This document shows, piece after piece, positions 17,656 to 25,312 of a DNA stretch of 64,000 nt (positions are counted from its first letter, which is position 1; every line of letters starts with the position of its first letter). Position numbers and translations under genes: made by a program. This DNA comes from Chryseobacterium panacisoli (lineage in GTDB: Bacteria; Bacteroidota; Bacteroidia; Flavobacteriales; Weeksellaceae), in contig NZ_VTRU01000001.1 of assembly GCF_008274625.1 (NCBI RefSeq), positions 2,108,001 to 2,172,000 of the forward strand, read 5' to 3'. A model generated the notes under the pieces. It saw only the letters and a program-made list of their open reading frames with translations, did no database searches and was not told where the DNA came from.

Positions 17656-18080
17656 TATTTTTTCAGATTTTGGCTAAAAGCATTCTGATCCTGCATGATA
17701 TATCGGTTTCCTTCCGCACATTTGTTATTATTTCTTTCCATATCCTGAAAAGCCCAAGCCGCCATAGCATCAATAACGGGGGCAAGCTCGTTGCCTGCTT
17801 CGCTTAATTTATAGGTCACATGAGGTGGCACTACAGGTTTTGCCGTTCTGATAATCAAACCATCCGTTTCTAACTGTTTCAGATGTTGAATGAGCATTTT
17901 TTCCGTTACGGCAGGAATTGCCTTTTTCAACTCACTGTATCTTTTTTCTCCTGTGGAAAGATTAAACAGGATAATGGGTTTCCAAAATCCGCCAATTCTT
18001 TCCATCACGTACATTACGGGACAATCCTGCGCCGTTTTTCTGTTTTCCTGAATGGTTGAACTTTCTTTGATTGCTGTCAT
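17655..18080 (-). CDS. HxlR family redox-type regulator
   Basis: A 141-residue winged-helix regulator of the HxlR/DUF24 family. I start it at the ATG at 18080; a longer upstream reading would run through the divergent promoter region. DCPVMYVMERIGGFWKPIIL (about residues 18-37) carries the N-terminal Cys-Pro that in QorR/YodB/HypR-type members is the redox- or quinone-sensing cysteine. The recognition region is RYSELKKAIPAVTEKMLIQH, and the wing follows at LIIRTAKPVVPPHVTYKL. It is divergent from an NmrA-family gene, the arrangement also known for ytfH-qorB in E. coli. Confidence 0.9.
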   Translation of the reverse strand: MTAIKESSTIQENRKTAQDCPVMYVMERIGGFWKPIILFNLSTGEKRYSELKKAIPAVTEKMLIQHLKQLETDGLIIRTAKPVVPPHVTYKLSEAGNELAPVIDAMAAWAFQDMERNNNKCAEGNRYIMQDQNAFSQNLKK

Positions 18081-18096
18081 ATCTACATACTTTAGG

Positions 18097-18135
18097 GTAA
18101 GTACTTGTATAAAAGTAAGTACAAATATAACTTTG
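18097..18135. promoter_or_regulatory. Overlapping divergent promoters with HxlR-type operator
   Basis: On the plus strand TTG (18105-18107), a 20-bp spacer and TAACTTTG (18128-18135) form a consensus promoter for the NmrA gene. On the minus strand TATATTTG (reverse complement at 18122-18129) is the -7 box for the regulator. GTACTT-N10-AAGTAC (18101-18122) is a perfect inverted repeat lying on top of the plus promoter, and GTAAGTAC occurs twice as a direct repeat (18097, 18115). The layout predicts repression by the neighbouring HxlR protein. Confidence 0.6.
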
Positions 18136-18162
18136 TTCTCAGAAATAAAAAAATATTTACAT

Positions 18163-19041
18163 ATGAAAATCGTAATCACAGGATCATTAGGAAATGTAGC
18201 TAAACCATTAGCACAGCAATTAGTTGCCGAAGGACATGCTATTACAGTAGTAAGCAGCAGCGATGCAAGAAAACAGGATATTGAATCTCTGGGAGCAACT
18301 CCAGCTATAGGTTCAATCACGGACGTTCATTTTTTGACTCAGACATTTGAAGGAGCAGATGCTGTTTTTGTAATGACACCTCCGGCTATCAGCCCGGATA
18401 ATATTGTGGAAAATACAATCAATGCAGGAAAAAATTATGCTGAAGCTTTAAAAAATGCCAACGTAAAAAGAGCGGTAATGCTAAGCAGTGTAGGTGCTGA
18501 ATCTCCTGTAGAGAATGGCCCTATCGCAGGTCTTCACCATATTGAAAAAATATATAACGGTGTAGAAAACACCTCTTTCACTTTTTTAAGAGCCGGATAT
18601 TTTTATAATAATTTTTTTAACGATATTCCTTTAATTCAAAATGCCGGAATTATTGGTGGTAATTATCCCTCAAGTATTGAAGTACCTGTAGTACATCCCA
18701 ATGATATTGCCAAAGCCGCCGCAGAAGAACTGGTAAAAGATGGAGACACAAACAACATCAGATATATTGTAAGCGATGTAAGAACAGCTTCGGATTTTGC
18801 TAAAGTTTTAGGAACTTCTGTTAACAAGCCTGAACTTCCATGGGTAGAGTTCTCTGATGAAGATTCTTTAAACGGAATGCTTCAAGCCGGATTACCTGAA
18901 GATATGGCTCACCTGTATGTTGAAATGGGTAGAGGAATAAGAACGGGTGTGGTACAAAAAGATTTTATTGATCATGGTTCTCCAGTTACAGGAAATCTTA
19001 AGCTGGAGGATTTTGCTAAGGAGTTTTCTTCTAAGTTTTAA
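18163..19041 (+). CDS. NmrA/SDR family NAD(P)-binding oxidoreductase
   Basis: A 292-residue atypical short-chain dehydrogenase of the NmrA/quinone oxidoreductase 2 group. The N-terminal nucleotide-binding loop is ITGSLGNVAKPLAQQLVAEG (residues 5-24), followed by VVSSS for the adenosine side and VFVMTPP. Members of this group reduce quinones or act as NADPH sensors. The start is the ATG at 18163, which places MKIVITGS at the N-terminus and sits 28 bp after the consensus -7 element. The pairing with a divergent HxlR gene supports a quinone or electrophile response function. Confidence 0.87.
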   Translation: MKIVITGSLGNVAKPLAQQLVAEGHAITVVSSSDARKQDIESLGATPAIGSITDVHFLTQTFEGADAVFVMTPPAISPDNIVENTINAGKNYAEALKNANVKRAVMLSSVGAESPVENGPIAGLHHIEKIYNGVENTSFTFLRAGYFYNNFFNDIPLIQNAGIIGGNYPSSIEVPVVHPNDIAKAAAEELVKDGDTNNIRYIVSDVRTASDFAKVLGTSVNKPELPWVEFSDEDSLNGMLQAGLPEDMAHLYVEMGRGIRTGVVQKDFIDHGSPVTGNLKLEDFAKEFSSKF

Positions 19042-19072
19042 ATTCTTTGGTCTTTTTTAGATTGATAATACG

Positions 19073-19108
19073 AGTTTCGGCGCACCTTTGGTGCGCCGAA
19101 ACTTATTT
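19073..19108. terminator. Bidirectional terminator
   Basis: A GC-rich perfect 14-bp stem, AGTTTCGGCGCACC with GGTGCGCCGAAACT and a 3-nt loop, lies between the converging NmrA (ending 19041) and phosphodiesterase (ending 19134) genes. Confidence 0.9.
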
Positions 19109-19133
19109 AAATCTTTATTTATTATTCTTCAGA

Positions 19134-20417
19134 TTATTTTTGCTCTTTTAATGTTTGTTTTAAAACTTTCAGTTTTCCGTCAATAGGCTGATCAATTTTT
19201 AATCCTAGAACTTCAGCAACCAAAGGATAAACATTAATGTTGGCAAATTCATTGATCACCAGATTGCTTTTGAATTCAGGGCCCCAGGCAAAGAAAGTCG
19301 CTTTCATTTCCGGAACAGATTTAGGGTTATAGCCATGTTTTCCCACCGATGTTTTCTTGCCTTTTTCCAGGAAAATTTTCGGTGCTTTAGGGATCAGAAG
19401 AATCTGTCCTATCCTGTGGTATTGGTCATCTTTTGTTGCAAAGTGAAGGTATTTAGGAAGTTTTTTATCCAGATATACTTCGTAATCATCTGTTTTATTA
19501 GCTTTCAGTTCTTTGTAAACTGCTTTTACCTCATCCGGATTTTTAACGTAAACTCTTAAAAGGGTTTGAGAATTGTAAAAATCGAATCTGTTTTTATCAA
19601 AAAGAACAGCTGGGATTTCCAATGGTTTTCCTCCGTCTACTTTAATCATTCCGTGATCGGAAACAAAAATAAAGTTGACATTTTTTAATCCTAAATTATT
19701 TACTTTCTGAACAAGATCACCGATGGCTTGATCTATCAGGTGAACAGCATTTTCTGTTTCTTTGGTATCCGGACCGTAATGATGCCCGCTTCCATCTACT
19801 TCCGGGAAGTATAATGAAATAAAGTGAGGCCTTTTATCTTCCGGTAGCTTTAGCCAGTTTACCACTTTTTCTACTTTTTCAGAAGGCGTGAATTTTTCAT
19901 GATACGGATAATAATAAGAAGGTCTTATTCCTCCGGCATCGCTGGCAGATCCTACCCACATTAAAGAAGCAGATAGCATTCCCTGCTTTTCAGCAAGTCC
20001 CCAAAGCGGAGTTCCTCCATACCAGCTTCCGTCTTCAGCATTTTTCTTATTACTCATGGCATACCCTTCTTTTCTTTTATAATCGTAGAAAAAGTTATCT
20101 ATCAAACCATGATGAGAAGGATAAAGTCCCGTAATTAAGCTCCAGTGATTTGGGAAAGTAATACTTGGGTAGCTTGGAATCATTGCTTCAGCTTTTACAC
20201 CGCCATTAGCCAGTTTTAAAAGATTTTCCGCATTGTATTTTTGAGCATAATCATAACGGAAACCGTCTGTAGATATCATAATCACATAAGGTTTAGACTG
20301 TGCTTCTGTGCTGTTTTCTCTACCTGGGATCACCACCTGGGCTGTATCAATATTGACTTGTTGTGCAAAAGCCGTAAAGGAAATTAACAGCAGTAAAAAA
20401 TGGATTCCTCGCTTCAT
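19134..20417 (-). CDS. Exported alkaline phosphatase superfamily phosphodiesterase
   Basis: A 427-residue exported enzyme of the nucleotide pyrophosphatase/phosphodiesterase (NPP) type with signal peptide MKRGIHFLLLLISFTAFAQQ. Two-zinc site residues are seen in order: MISTDGFRYDY (first Asp), YPSITFPNHWSLITGLYPSH (nucleophile Thr and conserved Asn), EVDGSGHHYGP (Asp and His), VSDHGM (Asp-His) and GKHGYN (last His). It cleaves phosphodiester or pyrophosphate bonds in the periplasm or at the surface, releasing nucleotides or phosphate. A TAACTTTG element (reverse complement at 20435-20442) is a likely -7 box, giving a leader of about 15 nt. Confidence 0.92.
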   Translation of the reverse strand: MKRGIHFLLLLISFTAFAQQVNIDTAQVVIPGRENSTEAQSKPYVIMISTDGFRYDYAQKYNAENLLKLANGGVKAEAMIPSYPSITFPNHWSLITGLYPSHHGLIDNFFYDYKRKEGYAMSNKKNAEDGSWYGGTPLWGLAEKQGMLSASLMWVGSASDAGGIRPSYYYPYHEKFTPSEKVEKVVNWLKLPEDKRPHFISLYFPEVDGSGHHYGPDTKETENAVHLIDQAIGDLVQKVNNLGLKNVNFIFVSDHGMIKVDGGKPLEIPAVLFDKNRFDFYNSQTLLRVYVKNPDEVKAVYKELKANKTDDYEVYLDKKLPKYLHFATKDDQYHRIGQILLIPKAPKIFLEKGKKTSVGKHGYNPKSVPEMKATFFAWGPEFKSNLVINEFANINVYPLVAEVLGLKIDQPIDGKLKVLKQTLKEQK

Positions 20418-20434
20418 TATTTTTAAATTTTCCG

Positions 20435-20442
20435 CAAAGTTA
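20435..20442 (-). promoter_or_regulatory. -7 element of the phosphodiesterase gene
   Basis: CAAAGTTA on the plus strand reads TAACTTTG on the minus strand, matching TAnnTTTG, 18 bp upstream of the start at 20417. No TTG is found at the usual distance. Confidence 0.45.
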
Positions 20443-20525
20443 CATCCTATACTTCTGCCTGAAAAGTTTAAGAGATTAAAAGTATATTAAAACCGATTAT
20501 TTTTTTGAATCAAAATTAAAATTCA

Positions 20526-21371
20526 TTAAATAGGTCTTTTCATTTCAAACTGTGACAGCCAATTGTTCAATCCTATCTTTTCACTAAGAAATTTACTTGT
20601 GTTTTCTGAAGATTCATCTACATTATTCAGGGCTATAGTCTGCCCAGCATTTCTTTCTTTAACAGCATTGAAAAGCTTTGTTCCAATTCCACGATTTCTG
20701 TAATTCTTATCTACGGCAAACTGGTATATTTTTTTCGCTGCAGGGCCATAAATAATATATCCAACAAGCTTCTCATCAATATAAGCACCTAAAGTCACAT
20801 AGTTTTCAGGCATAGGCTCCAATACAAAAACAGATCCCTGCCATGAAGGTTCTATATCCCAGAAAGAACATAGCAGCCCCCATTGAAAATCATTTAAATC
20901 CTTAATAGAAACCTCAGCATTTTCTTTTCCCTGTTGAATACTTCCGTTAAAACAAAGTAATCTGCGTACGATCGTAAAACCTAGATTTTCATATGCCCTG
21001 ATTGCAGGCTGATTTCCTTCAATAACTTCAAGCAGTAATGTATTGGCATTTCTTTCTTTTAAAACAGGAATAATAAAATCGTACATTTTTCTTACCAATC
21101 CTTTACCTCTGCTTTCCGGAACCACTCCTGTTCCGCCATTGTAAATAGTTTTCTCTCCATTTTCAACTTTTTCAGACTGAAGAATAAAGCTTACCAGTTT
21201 TCCGTCATCAAATGCTCCGACAGAGATATTCATATCTAATTTTTCAGCTGCAATTTTTGAAATAAGCACTTCTCTTGTTAAGTGGAAAGGAACAACATAG
21301 TCAGAAAATGACTGGTTGAACGCTGATAAAATTTCATCTATACTTGTATTTGCTAAGGTTTTGAACTCCAT
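20526..21371 (-). CDS. Tandem-GNAT acetyltransferase
   Basis: A 281-residue protein with two GNAT domains. The N-terminal domain (about 1-150) has GTGVVPESRGKGLVRKMYDF as the acetyl-CoA loop and IRAYENLGFTIVRRL. The C-terminal domain (about 150-281) has FAVDKNYRNRGIGTKLFNAV. Both keep the R-G-x-G pattern, so both could bind acetyl-CoA. The acceptor is unknown. It is followed on the same strand, after about 110 bp, by the phosphodiesterase, and preceded by the GrpB-family gene after 30 bp. Confidence 0.88.
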   Translation of the reverse strand: MEFKTLANTSIDEILSAFNQSFSDYVVPFHLTREVLISKIAAEKLDMNISVGAFDDGKLVSFILQSEKVENGEKTIYNGGTGVVPESRGKGLVRKMYDFIIPVLKERNANTLLLEVIEGNQPAIRAYENLGFTIVRRLLCFNGSIQQGKENAEVSIKDLNDFQWGLLCSFWDIEPSWQGSVFVLEPMPENYVTLGAYIDEKLVGYIIYGPAAKKIYQFAVDKNYRNRGIGTKLFNAVKERNAGQTIALNNVDESSENTSKFLSEKIGLNNWLSQFEMKRPI

Positions 21372-21401
21372 TGTTATTTAAATTTATATAGTCATTACAC
21401 T

Positions 21402-22001
21402 TTATTTCTGTTGGTTCAAGTACCATTGAATGGCATTACGCTCTTCTCTTTTTATAAACGGGTCTTTTTCCTGATTATAATCATTACCATCAAACCATTC
21501 TTTTTTACTCAACTCCTCTTTCAGGTTTTGATATTCTTCCCTTACCTCTGGATGAGTACGAAGATAATCCCTGAAAGCCAAATGCCGAAGCCAGTGCTCT
21601 GAAGAAGTCGGAATAACATGAATATGGGCAATGCGGAGATGATGGTTGTGAATTCTCTCAGGAATTTCATCATTTGAATAAATAACATCAGGAAATCCTA
21701 ATGCATGGGTATGATCTATAAGTTTAATAAAGAAACGGCGATAGGGCATATCCTCATTATACTTTTCATAATAGACATAATCTTTGCCTTCCAGTAAAGC
21801 CGGAACTTTATCAAGTTCTTTTTCATCCTTTACCCCAATCATAATATCAATAACAGGTTTTGCAGATAAACCTTCCACAGATGTGCTACCAATATGTTCA
21901 ATTTCCGGATTCAAAAAGCCGATATAATTCTCAAGCTCATTTTTAATGGTTTCAAACTGCTCTTTCCAGAAAGGATTATATTTTTCAAAGGTAACTTTCA
22001 T
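21402..22001 (-). CDS. GrpB family protein (UPF0157)
   Basis: A 199-residue protein related to the nucleotidyltransferase fold. The family signature IEHIGSTSVEGLSAKPVIDI is present near residues 34-53, with Gly-Ser and the Asp of PVIDIMIGV in the usual nucleotidyltransferase places. I start at the ATG at 22001 because MKVTFEKYNPFWKEQFE matches family N-termini; an upstream TTG would add a hydrophobic stretch unlike the family. A TATATTTG box (reverse complement 22020-22027) lies 19 bp before this ATG, which supports it. Molecular role unknown; often grouped with GNAT genes, as here. Confidence 0.88.
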   Translation of the reverse strand: MKVTFEKYNPFWKEQFETIKNELENYIGFLNPEIEHIGSTSVEGLSAKPVIDIMIGVKDEKELDKVPALLEGKDYVYYEKYNEDMPYRRFFIKLIDHTHALGFPDVIYSNDEIPERIHNHHLRIAHIHVIPTSSEHWLRHLAFRDYLRTHPEVREEYQNLKEELSKKEWFDGNDYNQEKDPFIKREERNAIQWYLNQQK

Positions 22002-22062
22002 AGGTATCCAAATAGTACACAAATATAAAAATTTTCTCACCAATCCCTCTGGAATGGATACT

Positions 22063-22102
22063 TAACAAAAAATGACACCTCTGAAAGATCAGAGGTATCA
22101 TT
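22063..22102 (-). terminator. Terminator of the DUF5777-YceI-DOMON operon
   Basis: AATGACACCTCTGA and TCAGAGGTATCATT pair with one mismatch (4-nt loop). Read on the minus strand the hairpin is followed by TTTTTTGTTAAG, 33 bp after the stop of the DOMON gene at 22135. Confidence 0.8.
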
Positions 22103-22134
22103 ACTAATTATTTAGGCGTGTTTTTTCTGAAAAA

Positions 22135-22914
22135 TTATTCCTTAATCAGTTTTTCGTAAGACGTAGTTCCATCTTTTAAAGTGATTTCAAAATAATAAGC
22201 ACCAGATTTCAAATCTCTGACACTGATATTTTCTCCCTCAAGTTTTACAGATCTTACTTTTCTTCCTGCAGATTCATAAATATCAACAGATTTTATTTTA
22301 TCAGCATTTTTAAAGCTTACCGTTTCTTTAGCCGGGTTTGGATAAAGAACTATTTTCTTACTTTCCAAAGCTGTTTCATTAGTACCTAACGTACCAAAAT
22401 TAAGGGTTGTAGTACCACAGCTGTTAGAACCATGATAACCAATCGTAAAGTTTGATAACCTGCGCCCATAAGTAATGTTTAAAGGACTTGCAGGAGGAAC
22501 AGTAAAGACATGATCATTCGCATCTCCTGTGTTTAAAGCTCTTGTAGCGATTACTGTACGAACACTCCCTGCCACTGTATTCGATGTTACAGTCCAGTTT
22601 TGAGTTCCATCCAAAGGCGGAACCACTCCTTGCCCATTAAATGTTCTGTCACTTAAATTGGTACCATCAAAAATTACAACATCTTTCCCTATATCGTCCA
22701 TATTTGTTGTATCAAAAGCCATTCCCAGCCATCCCGTAGAAGGTCCAATAAGGGTAAGGGTAACTAAAGAAGGGGTAAGGTCTATCTTAACTGAATAAGC
22801 CAAATCTGCTCCTCCCGGTGTGGAAAAAAGAGGCACAGTTCCTGTCGAATATTGACTTTTTACATGAAAAAAAGCAAAAAATCCGATCAATAATAAGGTA
22901 GTTTTTAATTTCAT
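22135..22914 (-). CDS. DOMON-like domain protein with T9SS sorting domain
   Basis: A 259-residue secreted protein: signal peptide (1-20), a DOMON-like beta-sandwich (about 25-175) and a type IX secretion sorting tail (about 188-259, beginning IVLYPNPAKETVSF and ending in a YEKLIKE strand). The DOMON call rests on GWLGMAFD, NMDDIGKDVVIFDG, ATRALNTGDANDH and GYHGSNSCG. In haem-binding DOMON proteins one Met and one His are axial ligands; Met72 and His161 are in comparable places, so b-type haem binding is possible, though sugar binding is the other known role. Last gene of the five-gene operon, 4 bp after the ankyrin gene. Confidence 0.78.
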   Translation of the reverse strand: MKLKTTLLLIGFFAFFHVKSQYSTGTVPLFSTPGGADLAYSVKIDLTPSLVTLTLIGPSTGWLGMAFDTTNMDDIGKDVVIFDGTNLSDRTFNGQGVVPPLDGTQNWTVTSNTVAGSVRTVIATRALNTGDANDHVFTVPPASPLNITYGRRLSNFTIGYHGSNSCGTTTLNFGTLGTNETALESKKIVLYPNPAKETVSFKNADKIKSVDIYESAGRKVRSVKLEGENISVRDLKSGAYYFEITLKDGTTSYEKLIKE

Positions 22915-22918
22915 ATGA

Positions 22919-23443
22919 TCAATTTTTTAATAGGTTAATAATATCTTGATTTTTAGTAAATAGGGCATATTCAAAAACAGTTTTTCCCTGTTTGTCTGAT
23001 AATGTCTTATTTGCATTATTCTTTAGTAACAGCTCTACCATTTCTTTGTTTTGTGACTGCACAGCGTATATCAATGGAGTTATTCCACTGCTGTTTGCCA
23101 CATTGGGATCAGCTTTGTTCGCTAATAATTTCTGAGTAAGGTTTTTATCTCCTTTAAAGACAGAAGCCGTTAAAGCCGTTCCTTCCCCACTTGCATAATT
23201 CATGTTTTTAACGTGAGTAATTAAAAATTCCGCAACCGGAATATTCCCTCTGTAACAGGCTAAAATTAGGGGAGTAAATCCGTTTTCGTTAATCTGGTTA
23301 ATAACATCCGGATTTTGCTTCATCTGTTCCTGTACTTCAGGAACGGTTCCACTTCTGGCAATATCAAATATTGATTTTACTTTTTCCTGAGCAGATAACC
23401 ATGAGCTCAGAAACAGTCCTAAAATTAAGATTACATTTCTCAT
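22919..23443 (-). CDS. Exported ankyrin repeat protein
   Basis: A 174-residue protein with signal peptide (MRNVILILGLFLSSWLSAQ) and four to five ankyrin repeats over residues 25-174, for example NGFTPLILACYRGNIPVAEF, GTALTASVFKGDKNLTQKLL and SGITPLIYAVQSQNKEMVEL. Ankyrin repeats bind other proteins, and small exported ones occur in periplasmic protection systems. The start ATG overlaps the YceI stop (4 bp), so translation is coupled to YceI. Confidence 0.88.
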   Translation of the reverse strand: MRNVILILGLFLSSWLSAQEKVKSIFDIARSGTVPEVQEQMKQNPDVINQINENGFTPLILACYRGNIPVAEFLITHVKNMNYASGEGTALTASVFKGDKNLTQKLLANKADPNVANSSGITPLIYAVQSQNKEMVELLLKNNANKTLSDKQGKTVFEYALFTKNQDIINLLKN

Positions 23444-23985
23444 TGTTTTACCATTACGTAGTTGTATTCTATGTTGACATTTTCTGCCACTTTCTTGGTA
23501 ACCATTTTAGGGATGGTCACTTTGTAATCTGCAGGTTTGGCCATAAAACCACCCTGCATATAGATTTTCCCATCTTTTGTATACAAAGTAGCGGCAGAGT
23601 TAACTGCTTTGTCTACACCGTGAAAGTTAAGCGTTCCCTGAACGGTATATTTCTGAGGACTGGCCGTAAGTTTTGTCTTATCAAAGTTGACAATTTTCCC
23701 TTTGAATGTCGTTTTCGGATATTTTGCAGATTCAGCATAGCTTTCATTGAAATGCTCTTCCATTAATTTGGTTTTAAAATGAAAGTTTTTAACGTTTGAA
23801 ACAGATGCCATCTCTCCGTTGTCTGCATTCAGAATGACAAGATTATTGTCATCCTGGGCAAAAATATCATCAAACAGAGGTACTGAAGCTTCAAAAGTTA
23901 CTTTTCCTGTCTTTGAACTGTATTTTTGTGCTGAAGCGTAACCGGCAGAAAGCAGTAATACGCTTAATAATGCTAATTTTTTCAT
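23440..23985 (-). CDS. YceI family periplasmic protein
   Basis: A 181-residue YceI/lipocalin-like beta-barrel that in known members binds polyprenyl or isoprenoid chains such as quinone precursors. Signal peptide MKKLALLSVLLLSAGYASAQ. Family features are TGKVTFEASVPLFDDIFA, LNADNGEMASVSNVKNFHFK, YPKTTFKGKIVNFDK and YTVQGTLNFHGVDKAV. I prefer the ATG at 23985; an ATG at 24006 would put seven residues in front of the signal peptide and overlap the previous gene. Third gene of the operon, 10 bp after the cytochrome-like gene. Confidence 0.9.
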   Translation of the reverse strand: MKKLALLSVLLLSAGYASAQKYSSKTGKVTFEASVPLFDDIFAQDDNNLVILNADNGEMASVSNVKNFHFKTKLMEEHFNESYAESAKYPKTTFKGKIVNFDKTKLTASPQKYTVQGTLNFHGVDKAVNSAATLYTKDGKIYMQGGFMAKPADYKVTIPKMVTKKVAENVNIEYNYVMVKQ

Positions 23986-23995
23986 ATCAATTTTT

Positions 23996-24343
23996 TTAAT
24001 TTTCATTTAACCCGTCAGCTTTCCACTTTATGAAAATATTGATCTGAGCTGCAGACAGCGATCCTCCCTGAGGCATTTTTTCCGGATCACCGTTGGGCCT
24101 TTGGATACGATCCAGAATTCCGTCTATATTGTTTTTTACCTGATCATAAGTAACAAGGGGTTTATAGCCGGTGGCGGAATGACAGCCAATGCAATTGTTA
24201 TCCACAATAGGTTTTACATCTGTTGTATATTTTACAGGTGCCGTGATAGGTGTATTATCAGAGATCTCTTCATAAGTTCTGCTGTCACAAGCCGTCAGTA
24301 TGATTGCTGACGACAATATCAATAAGGATATTAGCTTTTTCAT
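23996..24343 (-). CDS. Mono-haem c-type cytochrome lipoprotein
   Basis: A 115-residue lipoprotein with MKKLISLLILSSAIILTACD (lipobox LTAC, Cys19) and one haem c attachment site NNCIGCHS. A downstream PEKMPQGG supplies a Met likely to be the distal axial ligand, and LSAAQINIFIKWKADG is the C-terminal helix typical of such domains (SxxxxxxxxxWxxxG). It should sit on the periplasmic face or be surface-exposed. It starts 1 bp after the DUF5777 stop, so it is strongly coupled to the outer-membrane barrel gene. Confidence 0.87.
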   Translation of the reverse strand: MKKLISLLILSSAIILTACDSRTYEEISDNTPITAPVKYTTDVKPIVDNNCIGCHSATGYKPLVTYDQVKNNIDGILDRIQRPNGDPEKMPQGGSLSAAQINIFIKWKADGLNEN

Positions 24344-24344
24344 A

Positions 24345-25187
24345 TTAAAAAACTCTATAAAGATTAAACCCAAAGAAAATATGTCCCTTTCCCCATGCTC
24401 CAGTGGCATTGGTAAGATATCCGATATCTGAATTTATCTGGGAGTTCGTCAATAAAAGCTGGAACACATGTCCTCCGGTTTCTATATCTACCCCTAATGA
24501 TAATGGGTTTTTATAAAAACTGTGATCGTCGAAATTCACAAAGTATTCTGCATTCACAGAAACTCTTTTTGAAATTTTATAGCGTCCACCCAAGCCTGCC
24601 AAAAACTGATTTTTGTTTTCAATAGTGGGTTCGTAAAGGTTTTTATGAACAAAGGAAGGGGTAAGCTGTAAGGAAAGCTTATCATTGAACCTTCTTGAGA
24701 TCAATGCCTGCGTAAGATAAGAAAGCCTGTCGCTGAATTTAAGGTGTGGATAATTATCCTTATCAAGTTCAGTATTGGCACCCATTACATTATATCCCAC
24801 AATATCCACCGGAAAGTTTTCATTTTGTCTTACCAGCCTGTATTTTACTGCTCCTTCAAACGTTTTCATATTCGTTTCTCTGGAAAGACTTACGGAAACA
24901 GCGTCTGAGATACCATAGATAACCCCTAATTTGGTTGAGGCATGATCCAAACCGAAAAAGTCTTTAAATCCTGCGCTTATATCTCCAAATCTGTGGGCGA
25001 CGATAATGTACCATTCTTTTTTGGCAGCGAGTTTTGTAGATTGCCCCGTAACAATCTGAAGGGCTTTGAAGGCGGGTTGTGAGGTTTCTGAATTGGTTTT
25101 CACCGTGTCAATATCCTTCAGCAGATCTTCCTGTGCAAAGACAAGACCTGATGAAAACACTGACAAAAATAAGAGAGTTTTCGTCAT
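24345..25187 (-). CDS. DUF5777 family beta-barrel outer membrane protein
   Basis: A 280-residue protein with a signal peptide (MTKTLLFLSVFSSGLVFAQ) and a mature part full of alternating strands ending in an aromatic residue (FFGFNLYRVF), as in outer-membrane barrels. The segment TGQSTKLAAKKEWYIIVAHR, then FGDISAGFKDFFGLD, matches DUF5777 as I know it. The start is the ATG at 25187; a TTG six bp earlier is less likely. First gene of the operon 25187 to 22135 (barrel, cytochrome, YceI, ankyrin, DOMON), with a Crp/Fnr-type site upstream. Confidence 0.85.
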   Translation of the reverse strand: MTKTLLFLSVFSSGLVFAQEDLLKDIDTVKTNSETSQPAFKALQIVTGQSTKLAAKKEWYIIVAHRFGDISAGFKDFFGLDHASTKLGVIYGISDAVSVSLSRETNMKTFEGAVKYRLVRQNENFPVDIVGYNVMGANTELDKDNYPHLKFSDRLSYLTQALISRRFNDKLSLQLTPSFVHKNLYEPTIENKNQFLAGLGGRYKISKRVSVNAEYFVNFDDHSFYKNPLSLGVDIETGGHVFQLLLTNSQINSDIGYLTNATGAWGKGHIFFGFNLYRVF

Positions 25188-25215
25188 ATACAATTTGAAT
25201 TAAATTATGATATAA

Positions 25216-25261
25216 CAAACTTATCGAGTTCTCAATTCAAAAACAGGTGATAAAAGTCACC
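25216..25261 (-). promoter_or_regulatory. Activator-type promoter with Crp/Fnr-like palindrome
   Basis: GGTGA-N6-TCACC at 25246-25261 is a perfect palindrome with the 5-6-5 layout of Crp/Fnr sites. A minus-strand TAAGTTTG box lies at 25216-25223. With a transcription start about 5-7 bp beyond it (25209-25211), the palindrome centre is near -42 to -44, the class II activator position. No TTG (-33) is present at 17-23 bp, which fits activator dependence. It lies between the operon start (25187) and the Crp/Fnr gene end (25313). Confidence 0.6.
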
Positions 25262-25312
25262 ATTCAAATTGTTTTTATCAATGATATAAATAAACATTTC
25301 AAACAATTAAAA

